Of a DNA stretch of 64,000 nt, positions 35,663 through 44,587 are shown in pieces (position 1 is the stretch's first letter; the number at the start of each line of letters is the position of its first letter). This DNA is from Bordetella genomosp. 13 (lineage in GTDB: Bacteria; Pseudomonadota; Gammaproteobacteria; Burkholderiales; Burkholderiaceae_B), in contig NZ_VEHL01000007.1 in NCBI RefSeq assembly GCF_007679965.1, positions 62,001 to 126,000 on the forward strand. The letters run 5' to 3'. Made by a program: the position numbers and the translations under genes. The notes under the pieces are model-generated. The model saw only the letters and a program-made list of their open reading frames with translations, did not search any database and was not told where the DNA came from.

Positions 35663-36604
35663 TCAGAATCCCACGGCCTGCCGGCCCTTCAGGCCCAGCA
35701 TGGCGCGGGCTTCGTCGGGCGTGGCGATCTCCAGCGACAGCGCCTCGAGAATGCCGCGGATGCGGGACACCTGCTCGGCGCACGACCTGGCCAATTGTCC
35801 CTTCGCCAGGTACAGGCTGTCCTCCAGCCCCACGCGCACGTTGCCGCCCAGGATGGCGCCCATTGTCACCAGCGGCATCTGGTGGCGGCCAGCGCCCAGC
35901 ACCGAGAAGCGGTAGCCGTCGCGCCCGAACAGGCGATCGGCGGTGGTCTTCATCGTCGCCAGGTTCTCGGGGTCCGGCCCCATGCCGCCCAGGATGCCGA
36001 AGATGCTCTGGATGAACAGCGGGCCCTGCACCAGGCCCTCGTCCACGAAGTGCGCCAGGTTGTACAGGTGGCCCAGGTCGTAGCACTCGAACTCGAAGCG
36101 CGTGCCGCATTCCTCGCCCAGCACCTTCAGGATGTGGCGGATGTCGCGGAAGGTGTTGCGGAAGATCAGGTCCTCCATCCCTTCCACGTAGGGCTGCTCC
36201 CAGTCGTGTTGCCATTGCGCGATGCGCCGCGCGGCGGGATGGATGGAGAAATTCATCGAGCCCATGTTCAGCGAGCACATCTCGGGTTTGGCGCGCAGCG
36301 GATAGGCCAGCCGCTCTTCCAGCGTCATGCGCGTGCTGCCGCCCGTCGTGATGTTGATGACCGCGTCGGTGGCGTCGCGGATGCGCGGGATGAACTGGTC
36401 GAAGACCGCCGGGTCGGCCGTGGGCCGGCCGTCGCGCGGATCGCGCGCGTGCAGGTGCAGGATGGCGGCGCCGGCCTGCGCGGCCTCGATGGCCTGCTCC
36501 GCGATCTGCTCGGGCGTCAGCGGCAGGTACGGCGACATGGTCGGCGTATGGACCGACCCGGTGACCGCGCAAGAGATGATGACTTTGTCCTGTTTGCTTT
36601 TCAT
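35663..36604 (-). CDS. BKACE-family beta-keto acid cleavage enzyme
   Basis: 313 aa. Members condense a beta-keto acid with acetyl-CoA and split it into acetoacetate and a CoA ester (founding member: 3-keto-5-aminohexanoate cleavage enzyme). Seen: AAILHLHARDPRDGRPT with His50 and His52 as zinc ligands, FECYDLGHLYNL, and IFGILGGMGPDPENL. Length is normal. With the upstream Liv transporter and downstream SDR it suggests uptake of an amino-acid-like or dicarboxylic compound, oxidation to a beta-keto acid and cleavage. The order of steps is inference. Confidence 0.93.
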   Translation of the reverse strand: MKSKQDKVIISCAVTGSVHTPTMSPYLPLTPEQIAEQAIEAAQAGAAILHLHARDPRDGRPTADPAVFDQFIPRIRDATDAVINITTGGSTRMTLEERLAYPLRAKPEMCSLNMGSMNFSIHPAARRIAQWQHDWEQPYVEGMEDLIFRNTFRDIRHILKVLGEECGTRFEFECYDLGHLYNLAHFVDEGLVQGPLFIQSIFGILGGMGPDPENLATMKTTADRLFGRDGYRFSVLGAGRHQMPLVTMGAILGGNVRVGLEDSLYLAKGQLARSCAEQVSRIRGILEALSLEIATPDEARAMLGLKGRQAVGF

Positions 36605-36650
36605 GTCGATATCGGTGTCAGGGATCAGGGTGGAGGCCGGCTCGCGCCGG

Positions 36651-37373
36651 CTACACGGCCAGCCATTGGGAGACCAGCGACTCGTTCTCGCCCAGCTCCT
36701 TCGGACTGCCTTCGAAGACGATGCGGCCGTGGCCCATCACGCAGACGCGCGTGGCGACCTTCAACGCGATGGTCAGCTTCTGCTCGACCAGCAGCACGGA
36801 CACGCCCTTGCGGTGCATGTCCTGGATGCATTCGCCGACCTGCGCCACGATCATCGGTGCCAGGCCTTCGGTGGGCTCGTCGATCAGCATCACCAGCGGG
36901 TTGCCCAGCAGCGAGCGGCAGATCGTCAGCATCTGCTGCTCGCCGCCCGACATGCTGCCGGCCTTGGTGTTGCGCCGCTCCTTCAGCCGCGGGAAATAGT
37001 CGAACATCTGCTCGACGGTCCAGCGGTGCGCGCCGGGCACGGGCGGCTGCTGGCCCATGTGCAGGTTCTCGTCCACCGTCAGGTTGGCGAAGACTTCGCG
37101 CTCCTCCGGCACGTAGGCCACGCCGGCGCGGCATATCGTGAACGGACGCGCGCCCGCCAGGTCGCGGCCGCGCAGACGCACGCTGCCGGCCGTGGGCGCC
37201 ACCAGGCCCATGATGGCCTTCATGGCCGTGGACCGCCCCGAGCCGTTGCGGCCGAGCAGGCTGACCACTTCGTCGCGCGCCACGTGCAGGTCCACGCCGT
37301 GCAGCACGTGGCTCTTGCCGTAGTGCGCATGCAGGCCCCGCACGCTGAGCAGCGTGGAATCGTCATGGATCAT
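36651..37373 (-). CDS. livF: Branched-chain amino acid-type ABC transporter ATPase (LivF-like)
   Basis: 240-aa ABC ATPase. Seen: LLGRNGSGRSTAMKAIMGLV as Walker A, SMSGGEQQMLTICRSL as signature, LVMLIDEPTEGLAP as Walker B and LLVEQKLTIAL as H-loop region. The Walker A Lys is Arg (GSGRST), confirmed in the codons at about 37247-37230; the rest of the site is intact. ATG overlaps the LivG stop (ATGA). Works with LivG, LivM, LivH and the binding protein in import. Confidence 0.94.
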   Translation of the reverse strand: MIHDDSTLLSVRGLHAHYGKSHVLHGVDLHVARDEVVSLLGRNGSGRSTAMKAIMGLVAPTAGSVRLRGRDLAGARPFTICRAGVAYVPEEREVFANLTVDENLHMGQQPPVPGAHRWTVEQMFDYFPRLKERRNTKAGSMSGGEQQMLTICRSLLGNPLVMLIDEPTEGLAPMIVAQVGECIQDMHRKGVSVLLVEQKLTIALKVATRVCVMGHGRIVFEGSPKELGENESLVSQWLAV

Positions 37374-38125
37374 TGATTCACCTCCCCGCCCAGGTACGCC
37401 TCGCGCACGGCGGCATTGGCGCGGATCTCGTCGGGCGTGCCCGTGGCCACCACCTGGCCATACACCAGCACGCTGATGCGGTCGCTCAACGCGAACACCA
37501 CGTCCATGTCGTGTTCGACGATCATCAGCGTGCGGCCGGCCGCGGCCTTGCGGATCAGGTCGGACGTGTATGCCGTCTCTTCGTGGGACATGCCCGCCAT
37601 GGGCTCGTCCAGCAGGATCAGCCGCGGATTGGACGCCAGTGTCATGGCGATCTCCAGCGAGCGCTGCTCGGAGTACGCCATCTCGCCGGCGATGGTGGAC
37701 GCCTTGGCCGCCAGGCGCACGTCGTCCAGCAACCGCAGCGATTCCTCGCGCACGCGGACGTCGCGGTCGGCGAACTTCCAGAACGTGTACTGCAGGCCAT
37801 GCGCGCGCATCACCGCCAGCCGCACGTTCTCGAACGTGGTCAGGCGCGGGAAGATGTTGGTGATCTGGAACGAGCGCGCCACGCCGCCCCGGTTGATCGC
37901 GCGCGGCGAGCGGCCCGCGATCTCGCGGCCCTCGAAGCGGATCGATCCGGACGTGGGCGCCAACTGGCCGGACATCAGGTGGAACAAGGTGGACTTGCCC
38001 GCGCCGTTGGGCCCGATCAGCGCGTGGCGTTCGCCCTCGCGCACTTCCAGGTCCACCCCGCGGATGATCTCGGTGGGACCGAAGGACTTGCGCAGGCCCT
38101 GCAGGTCGAGGATGGTCGGCATCAT
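37370..38125 (-). CDS. livG: Branched-chain amino acid-type ABC transporter ATPase (LivG-like)
   Basis: 251 aa. Seen: HALIGPNGAGKSTLFHLMSG (intact Walker A), INRGGVARSFQITNIFPRLT, the Liv-type Q-loop, a signature-like EMAYSEQRSLEIAMTLA, LILLDEPMAGMSHEE (Walker B) and IVEHDMDVV. The signature reads AYSEQ rather than LSGGQ, as is common in LivG proteins. Start at 38125 has GGAGATCGC upstream, and 38122 is an equal alternative; it overlaps the LivM stop. Confidence 0.94.
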   Translation of the reverse strand: MMPTILDLQGLRKSFGPTEIIRGVDLEVREGERHALIGPNGAGKSTLFHLMSGQLAPTSGSIRFEGREIAGRSPRAINRGGVARSFQITNIFPRLTTFENVRLAVMRAHGLQYTFWKFADRDVRVREESLRLLDDVRLAAKASTIAGEMAYSEQRSLEIAMTLASNPRLILLDEPMAGMSHEETAYTSDLIRKAAAGRTLMIVEHDMDVVFALSDRISVLVYGQVVATGTPDEIRANAAVREAYLGGEVNQ

Positions 38126-39396
38126 GCGATCTCCTTCACGGCCGGCCCGCCGCGCGATGTCGATGCCGCCGGCGTCTCGCAGGCCGCCAGCCGCCTGCGG
38201 CAGCCCCAGGCCAGCAGCGCTCCCGCGGCCAGCAGCAGCACGGGCACGCCCCAGGTGGCCACGGAATCGACCTGCCAGGCATGGCCCAGCAGCTCCACGG
38301 GCGGCCACGGTCGGGTCGGCTCGAGCCGCAGCATCGACCGGTATTCCTGCGAGAACAGGCGCTGCAGCATTTCGACGACGAACACCGCGCCCGCGCCCAG
38401 CGCGGCCACAGAGGCCGCCGCCATCGCGTACACCGGCGCCATCCTGGCCGGGCCATGGCGTTCGACAAGCCTGCCCGCCAGGCCCGCGAGCCCGCTCAGT
38501 CCGGTGGGCATGAACATCATCACCAGCACGAACAGGATGCCCTGGTACAGCAGCCACGAGCGCGTCAGGTCGGACACCGCATAGCCGAAGAACGTCATCA
38601 ACGCCGCGCCCAGCGCGGGCCCCAGGAAGACCTGCACGCCGCCGATGTAGGTGTTGAGCACCGCCGCGGCGGACAGCGCCGGGTCGAACACCACGTAGTT
38701 GGCCGACTCGTTGGAAATCACCTGCAGGCTGCCGGCGATGCCGCTGAACATGGCCGACAGCGCGAACACCAGCGTGGCCACGCCATGCACGTGATAGCCC
38801 AGGAAGCGCAGCCGGTGGCTGTTCTCGCGCAGGCCCAGCGTCAGCCGGCCCAGCGGGGTGCGCGTGTACAGGTACAGCAGCGCCAGCGACAGCAGCACCC
38901 AGGCCAGCGTCAGGTAGTACACCTGCGTGACCGAGCCGAAGTCGAAGCCCCAGGCGGGCATGCGCATGGTGGACATGCCCGCCTCGCCGCCGAACACCCC
39001 CTTCAGGTGGGGCGCCAGCGAATGCACCAGCTCGGCGATGGCCAGCGTGATCATGGCGAAATACGTGCCGCTGCGCTGCGTGGCGAACCAGCCCGCGATG
39101 CCGCCGAAGACCAGGCCCGCCACCGCGCCGGCCAGCGGCATCAGCGGCGTGGGCAGCAGCCCCGCGCCGCCGATGGCGTTCATGGCATGCACCGTGGCGA
39201 ACGCGCCGACGCCGAAGTAGGCGGCATGCCCGAAGGACAGCATGCCCGCCTGCCCGCACAGCAGGTTGTAGGCGCTGGCGAACAGCGCGGCGATCAGCAT
39301 CTGGATGGCCGCGTTGAGCAGGCCCGCGGACAACAGGAACGGCAGCGCCGCCAGCAGCGCGATGCCCGCCAGGCAAAGGATCAATGTGTGCTTCAT
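38122..39396 (-). CDS. livM: Branched-chain amino acid-type ABC permease (LivM-like), C-terminal extension
   Basis: 424-aa integral membrane permease. Seen: LLCGQAGMLSFGHAAYFGVG, the conserved LivM/LivH loop, then AMITLAIAELVHSL and GGVQVFLGPALGAALMTFFG, with about ten hydrophobic segments. Typical LivM proteins are 300-360 aa; here about 90-100 residues follow the normal end (after GLSGLAGLAGR) and contain two more hydrophobic stretches and a charged tail. The start is 4 bp after the LivH stop. Confidence 0.93.
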   Translation of the reverse strand: MKHTLILCLAGIALLAALPFLLSAGLLNAAIQMLIAALFASAYNLLCGQAGMLSFGHAAYFGVGAFATVHAMNAIGGAGLLPTPLMPLAGAVAGLVFGGIAGWFATQRSGTYFAMITLAIAELVHSLAPHLKGVFGGEAGMSTMRMPAWGFDFGSVTQVYYLTLAWVLLSLALLYLYTRTPLGRLTLGLRENSHRLRFLGYHVHGVATLVFALSAMFSGIAGSLQVISNESANYVVFDPALSAAAVLNTYIGGVQVFLGPALGAALMTFFGYAVSDLTRSWLLYQGILFVLVMMFMPTGLSGLAGLAGRLVERHGPARMAPVYAMAAASVAALGAGAVFVVEMLQRLFSQEYRSMLRLEPTRPWPPVELLGHAWQVDSVATWGVPVLLLAAGALLAWGCRRRLAACETPAASTSRGGPAVKEIA

Positions 39397-39400
39397 CGCG

Positions 39401-40342
39401 TCAGGCCTTCTCGCCCATCAGGCCGCCGGGCCGCACCAGCAGGACCAGCAGCATCAGCGCGAAGGGCAGCGTGGCCGCCAGGCTGGACAGCTTCAGCGTC
39501 ATCAGCCCGCCCATGCCCTGCGCCCAGTCCCCCGCCCCCACCAGCGCCAGCGCGTCGGCCAGGCTGGTGTCCACCGTCACCGCCAGCGAGGTGATGACGC
39601 CGATCAGCAGCGAGGCCAGCATCGCGCCCGCCAGCGAGCCCAGGCCGCCCACCACCACCACCACGAACACCATCACGCCCAGCTCCAGCGCCATGTTCGG
39701 ATTGGTGGTGTAGAAGGCGCCGGCCACCGCGCCCGCCAGGCCCGCCAGCGCGGCGCCCGCGCCGAACACGCCCATGAACACCAGGGGAACGTTGTGCCCC
39801 AGGGCCTCGGCCATGTGCGGCTTGTAGATGGCCGAGCGCACCACGATGCCGACCCGCGTGCGCGTCAGCAGCAGGTAGATGGCCACGAACATGGCGATGG
39901 CGATGCCGCCCATCAGCAGCCGGTAGGCCGGATACTGCGTGGCGCCGATGCTGAACGCGGAGAAGTCCAGGAACGGCGGAACACGGTAGTCGACCGGATA
40001 ATTGCCGAAGAACAGCTTGATCAGCTCGGCGATGATGAACGACAGGCCGAACGTCACCAGCAGTTCGTGCGCATGGCCATGGCGGTGCACGCGGCGCAGG
40101 AAGTACCGCTCGACCGCCACGCCGATCAGGCCCACCAGCAGCGGCGCGGCCAGCAGCGCCAGCCAGAAGCCCAGCACACCTTGCAGCGTGTAGGCGAAGT
40201 AGGCGCCCAGCATGTAGAACGAGGCATGCGCGAAGTTCAGCACCCCCATCATGCCGAAAATCAGCGTCAGGCCGGCGGACACCATGAACAGCACCAGCCC
40301 GTAGATGGCGCCGTTCATCAGCGAGAACAAAATCTGGTCCAT
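39401..40342 (-). CDS. livH: Branched-chain amino acid-type ABC permease (LivH-like)
   Basis: 313 aa, about eight membrane segments. Seen: NGAIYGLVLFMVSAGLTLIF at the N-terminus, GVLNFAHASFYMLGAYFAY, GLSFIIAELIKLFFG and VVVVVGGLGSLAGAMLASLL, all typical of LivH. Starts 7 bp after the binding protein gene. Forms the membrane channel with LivM. Confidence 0.94.
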   Translation of the reverse strand: MDQILFSLMNGAIYGLVLFMVSAGLTLIFGMMGVLNFAHASFYMLGAYFAYTLQGVLGFWLALLAAPLLVGLIGVAVERYFLRRVHRHGHAHELLVTFGLSFIIAELIKLFFGNYPVDYRVPPFLDFSAFSIGATQYPAYRLLMGGIAIAMFVAIYLLLTRTRVGIVVRSAIYKPHMAEALGHNVPLVFMGVFGAGAALAGLAGAVAGAFYTTNPNMALELGVMVFVVVVVGGLGSLAGAMLASLLIGVITSLAVTVDTSLADALALVGAGDWAQGMGGLMTLKLSSLAATLPFALMLLVLLVRPGGLMGEKA

Positions 40343-40349
40343 GGCGCGG

Positions 40350-41597
40350 TCAGCCCGGGCGCTTCATCTGGCAGCTGGCCTGCGGCGGCGTGGAGGCCTC
40401 CTGCGCGGACAGGCGCAGCGTCGGCTTGAAGCCCATGTCGGTGCCGTCCACCTTCAGCTTGGCATCGCGGGACACGACCGACACCACCATGGGCATCTGC
40501 GCCTGGTGGTCCTCGCCGCGCATGCTCATCTCGCCCATGGGCGTCTGGATGCGGGCCGCTTCCAGCGCGCGGGCGAAGTCGTTCACCACCAGCTTGCCGT
40601 CCTTGGGCGCGGTGCGCTTGAGCGCATCGGCCACCATCATCATGCCGTAGACCGTCTGCGGCTCGATGAACACCGGCGCCGCGCCGGTCTTGGCGCGGTA
40701 GTCGGCGACGAACTTCGCGGCATCCTCGCCGCCGGCTTCGGCGTTGAAGGTGTGCACCACGAAGTTGCCGATGGCCAGCTCGCCCGCGTTGGCCAGGTTG
40801 CCCGGCTGGTCCAGGTAGACGGTGCCGTAGCGCGCCTTCAGGCCGGCTGCCTTGGACGCCTTCATCAGCAACAGCAGGTCGTTGGACCAGTTGCCGGTGA
40901 TGACGGTGTCCGCGCCCGAGCCCGCGATGCGCGACACGTACGGCGCGAAGTCCTGGATCTTGTTGACGTCGTGCAGCGTCTTGGCCACCACCGTGTAGCC
41001 GCCCGCCTGCGCGTTGGCGACGATGGCGCGCTCCATGTCCTGACCCCAGGAGTAGTTCTGGTTGATGGCATAGACCTTGCCGCCCAGCGCGCCGGCCTTC
41101 TTCATGCCCTCGACCAGCGCCTTGGTGCGCACGTCGGCATTGCTGGCGAAACGGAAATGGTGGAAGTTGCACTTCTCGCCCGTCAGCTCCAGCGCCTCCG
41201 CGCCCATGTTGATGTAGACCATTTCCTTGCCGGGATTGCGCAGGTTGTGCTTGCGCACGTCTTCGGTGATCTGGCCGCCGATGGCCGACGAGGCGCCCTG
41301 CACGATCAGGTGCACGCCGTCGGCGGCGGCCGCGCGCAGCTTGTCCGCGGCGCCCGACGGGCCGCCCTGGTTGTCGTACTCCAGCAGTTGCACGGGCTCG
41401 CCGTTCCAGCCGCCGGCCGCGTTGATCTGGTTGACGACGTAGCGCACCGCCGTACGGTAGGCCTGGCCGGACGAGGCCTGCGGACCCGACAGGGTCTCCA
41501 CCAAGCCGATCTTGACGGGGTCCGCCGCGGCGGGGAACGTGTACAGGGCGGCCAGGGCGCAGGCGCCGGCCAGGGTGGAAAGCTCGAGCTTCTTCAT
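40350..41597 (-). CDS. Periplasmic binding protein of the Liv-type ABC transporter
   Basis: 415-aa Leu/Ile/Val-binding-protein-like receptor. Signal peptide ends FPAAA near residue 25; the mature part starts DPVKIGLVETLSGPQASSGQ, the usual first strand. INAAGGWNGEPVQLLEYDNQ and VYAINQNYSWGQDMERAIV are family segments. Members bind amino acids, amides, urea or aromatic acids, so the ligand here is open. First gene of the transporter block, 64 bp after the SDR stop. Confidence 0.94.
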   Translation of the reverse strand: MKKLELSTLAGACALAALYTFPAAADPVKIGLVETLSGPQASSGQAYRTAVRYVVNQINAAGGWNGEPVQLLEYDNQGGPSGAADKLRAAAADGVHLIVQGASSAIGGQITEDVRKHNLRNPGKEMVYINMGAEALELTGEKCNFHHFRFASNADVRTKALVEGMKKAGALGGKVYAINQNYSWGQDMERAIVANAQAGGYTVVAKTLHDVNKIQDFAPYVSRIAGSGADTVITGNWSNDLLLLMKASKAAGLKARYGTVYLDQPGNLANAGELAIGNFVVHTFNAEAGGEDAAKFVADYRAKTGAAPVFIEPQTVYGMMMVADALKRTAPKDGKLVVNDFARALEAARIQTPMGEMSMRGEDHQAQMPMVVSVVSRDAKLKVDGTDMGFKPTLRLSAQEASTPPQASCQMKRPG

Positions 41598-41661
41598 GGT
41601 CTGTCTCCGTGTTTTTTCGAATGGAATGGGCGGCGCCAGGCCCGCCCGGGCCTGTCGTGGC

Positions 41662-42459
41662 TTACAGGTACTCCATGTTCCCGTCCACGCTGATCGCCTG
41701 GCCCGTGATGTTGCGGGCAGCGGGCGAACACAGGAACAAGGCCGTGGCCGCGACGTCCTCGGTCGTGACCATGCGGCGCAACGAGATCTTTTTCAAGTAT
41801 TCCTGGCGCATGGCCTCGGCGGGCATGCCGGCGGCCGCGGCGCGCGCGCCGATCACGCCGTTCATGCGCTCGCCTTCCACCGTGCCCGGCAGGATCGCAT
41901 TGACGCGCACGCCGTGCGGACCCAGCTCGATGGCCAGCGATTTCATGAAGCCGACGATGGCCCATTTGGTGGACGCATACGGCGTGCGCAGCGGATAGCC
42001 CAGCCGCCCCGCCACCGAGCTCATCGCGATCAGGCAGGGATTGCGCGAGGAGGCCTTCAGCAACGGCACCGCGCGGCTGGCGAAATGGAAATGGCTGTTC
42101 AGGTTCACGTCGACGGTGCGCTCCCAGTCGCCGTGCTGCAACTGCTCGACCGGCCCCGTGGGCCCCGCGATGCCGACGTTGTTGACCAGCACGTCCAGGC
42201 CGCCCAGCGCATTGCGCACGTCGTCGAACACCGCCTGCACGTCGCGCGATACCGAGGCGTCGGCCACGCTGGTCGTCAGGTTGGGCACCTCGGCCGCCAG
42301 GCGCTCCAGCGCGGCGCGATCGATGTCGCACACGTGCACCCGGGCGCCGGTCTCGACGAAGGCGCGCGCCACGGCGGCGCCGATGCCCGAGGCGCCCGCC
42401 GAAACCAATACCCGCAGGCCGGGCGGCGGCCGCAGCGAGTCGATGAAGCTGGTGTGCAC
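41662..42459 (-). CDS. Short-chain dehydrogenase/reductase
   Basis: 265-aa SDR. Seen: VLVSAGASGIGAAVARAFVE (cofactor loop; Ser-Ala replaces the common Thr-Gly), CDIDRAALERL with an acidic residue favouring NAD, LVNNVGIAGPTGP, catalytic Ser in AMSSVAGRLG, Tyr and Lys in TPYASTKWAIVG, and GQAISVDGNMEYL at the end. GTG at 42459 is the start, with GAGGAGACACCCAG upstream. First gene of the leftward Liv operon, divergent from the PucR-type regulator. It probably oxidises a hydroxy group of the imported compound. Confidence 0.93.
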   Translation of the reverse strand: MHTSFIDSLRPPPGLRVLVSAGASGIGAAVARAFVETGARVHVCDIDRAALERLAAEVPNLTTSVADASVSRDVQAVFDDVRNALGGLDVLVNNVGIAGPTGPVEQLQHGDWERTVDVNLNSHFHFASRAVPLLKASSRNPCLIAMSSVAGRLGYPLRTPYASTKWAIVGFMKSLAIELGPHGVRVNAILPGTVEGERMNGVIGARAAAAGMPAEAMRQEYLKKISLRRMVTTEDVAATALFLCSPAARNITGQAISVDGNMEYL

Positions 42460-42600
42460 CTGGGTGTCTCCTCTTGTCGATGGAAGACAGTCTCCGGCAG
42501 ATGCAAGCCGCAGACCATGTGCAAACCTGACATAGGGCGCCCCTTGTTGATATCATCGACCGACATCGAACGGTTCATTGCCCCTGGCTACACTGCACCC

Positions 42601-44568
42601 ATGCCCCCGCCAGCGCCTCAGAAAACGCCCGACTCCGACAGCGGGTCCATCGCCGCCGGCCTGATGAGCCTGCTGCACGAGAACGCGCCGGCCGACGCCT
42701 TCGCGGCCCGCCTGGCCGACATCGAGGCCCTGCCCGACGGGCTGGCGCACAAGACCGGCCTGGTCGAGCTGGCGCGCATGGCCATGGGCCTGCGCAACCG
42801 GCTCGAGCAGCACGAGGAACGCGAGCGCGGCATGCTGGCGGTGATCGAGTCGGCGCAGGACCTGGCGGGCCGGCTCGACCTGCCCGAACTGCTGCGCGCC
42901 ATCGTGGTGCGCGCGCGCCGGCTGCTGCGCGCCCACCTGTGCTGGCTGACGGTCTACGACGAGCCGGCCGGCGAGTTCAAGGTGGTGGTGGCGGACGGCG
43001 CGATCTCCGAACCCATCGGCCGCATGACCGCGCAGCGCGACCGCGGCGTGGCGGGCGTGGTGATGACCACGCGCCTGCCCTTCTCCACGCCGCATTACCT
43101 GCAGGACACGCGCTTCGAGCACGACCCCTTCCTGGACGACATCTTTCGCGCCGAGGGCGTGACGGCGATGGTCGGCGTGCCGCTGATCCATGACGAACAG
43201 GTGATCGGCCTGCTGTTCGTGGCCGACCGCTACCACCGTACGCATACGGCGCTGAACGTCTCCATCCTGAGCACGCTGGCCACCCACGCCGCGGTCGCTA
43301 TTACCAACGCCCGCGCCTTCGCGCACACGCAGTCCGCGCTGCAGAAGACCGACCAGGCGCGCGCCGAACTGGAGCGCCACGCGCACGACGTGCAGGGCGC
43401 GATCGAGGCGCACGAACGGCTGACCTCGCTGCTGGCGCGCGGCGCCACGCTGGGCGAACTGTGCCAGTCCATCGCCGAACTGCTGCAGGGCAGTGTGCTG
43501 GTGCTGGACGAGACCCAGCACGTGATCGCGCGGGCCGACGCCGCGGACCGCGCCAGCCCGGCCGCCGCGGCCTACGTGCCCCATGGCGAGCACAGCGCGG
43601 CCATCGCGCAGGCCTTGCGGGACAGCCGGCGCGCGGGCCGCTCCGTGCTCGCCTACGAAGACGGCGGGGAACTTTGCCGCGCCATCGCGGTGATCGGCGG
43701 CGCGGGCGTGCTGGGCTCGGTGCTGCTGTTCCGCGGCCAGGACCTCGGCGACACGTCCATCCGCACCTTCGAGCGCAGCGGCAGCGTCATCGGCATCGTG
43801 CTGCTGTCGCAGGAGCGCATGGAAGCCAGCCGCCATCGCGACGTGGCCGAGCTGCTGCGCAGCCTGATCTCGCCGCGCCAGGGCGAGCCCGCGCTGGCGC
43901 GCGAACGCGCCGAGCGCCACGGGCTGGACATCGCGCAGCCCATGGCGCTGGTCCTGCTGGAAACGGGCCCGTCCGACCATGGCTTCCTGGCGCGCCGCGC
44001 GCGCGCGGCGCTGGCCCTGCCGGGCGTGGTGCTGGACGAGGTGGACGGCGTGCTGGCCGCCGTGGGCGGCGCCGCGCGAAGCGGGCCGCTGCGCGACGCG
44101 CTGGCGGACTTCGCGCGCCGCGAGCTGGGCGCCGCCTACCTGGGCGTGCTGTCCCGCCCCATCCACAGCGCGGCCGAGATGCCCGCCGTGTATGCGTCGC
44201 TGCGCCGCGCCCTGGCCGTGGTGGGCCGCCTCGGGCTGCGCGGGCGGGTGGTGGCGCAGGACGAGATGGCGCTGTATTCGGTGCTGTTCGAAACGCAGGA
44301 CCAGGCGGGCCTGAACCGCTTCCTGGAGGCCTGCATCGGCCCTCTCATCGCGCACGATGCGCAGCGCGGCTCGGAATTGGCGGCCACCCTGCTGGCCTAC
44401 TTCGACAATCGCCAGAACGCCACCCTGACGGCCTCGACGCTGGGCATACACGTCAACACCGTCAGGCAGCGGCTGGCCAGCGTGGAAGGTCTGATCGGCC
44501 CTTGGGAGGACGCCGCGCGCGCCCTGGAGACGCACGTGGCGCTGCGGCTATGGGACGCGGGGGTCTGA
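42601..44568 (+). CDS. GAF-domain regulator with PucR/CdaR-type C-terminal HTH
   Basis: 655 aa. N-terminal GAF domain about residues 95-230 (LRAIVVRARRLLRAHLCWLT...GVPLIHDEQVIGLLFVAD), a short coiled linker, a second sensory region about 270-410, a GGDEF-like PucR middle segment about 435-570, and a Fis-like helix-turn-helix near 605-650 (NATLTASTLGIHVNTVRQRL). Such proteins activate neighbouring catabolic operons on binding a small molecule. It diverges from the SDR/Liv/BKACE operon across 141 bp. ATG at 42601 is assumed; TTG codons at 42544 and 42547 would add 18-19 residues. Confidence 0.9.
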   Translation: MPPPAPQKTPDSDSGSIAAGLMSLLHENAPADAFAARLADIEALPDGLAHKTGLVELARMAMGLRNRLEQHEERERGMLAVIESAQDLAGRLDLPELLRAIVVRARRLLRAHLCWLTVYDEPAGEFKVVVADGAISEPIGRMTAQRDRGVAGVVMTTRLPFSTPHYLQDTRFEHDPFLDDIFRAEGVTAMVGVPLIHDEQVIGLLFVADRYHRTHTALNVSILSTLATHAAVAITNARAFAHTQSALQKTDQARAELERHAHDVQGAIEAHERLTSLLARGATLGELCQSIAELLQGSVLVLDETQHVIARADAADRASPAAAAYVPHGEHSAAIAQALRDSRRAGRSVLAYEDGGELCRAIAVIGGAGVLGSVLLFRGQDLGDTSIRTFERSGSVIGIVLLSQERMEASRHRDVAELLRSLISPRQGEPALARERAERHGLDIAQPMALVLLETGPSDHGFLARRARAALALPGVVLDEVDGVLAAVGGAARSGPLRDALADFARRELGAAYLGVLSRPIHSAAEMPAVYASLRRALAVVGRLGLRGRVVAQDEMALYSVLFETQDQAGLNRFLEACIGPLIAHDAQRGSELAATLLAYFDNRQNATLTASTLGIHVNTVRQRLASVEGLIGPWEDAARALETHVALRLWDAGV

Positions 44569-44587
44569 AGTATCCCCCGGCGCGGCT

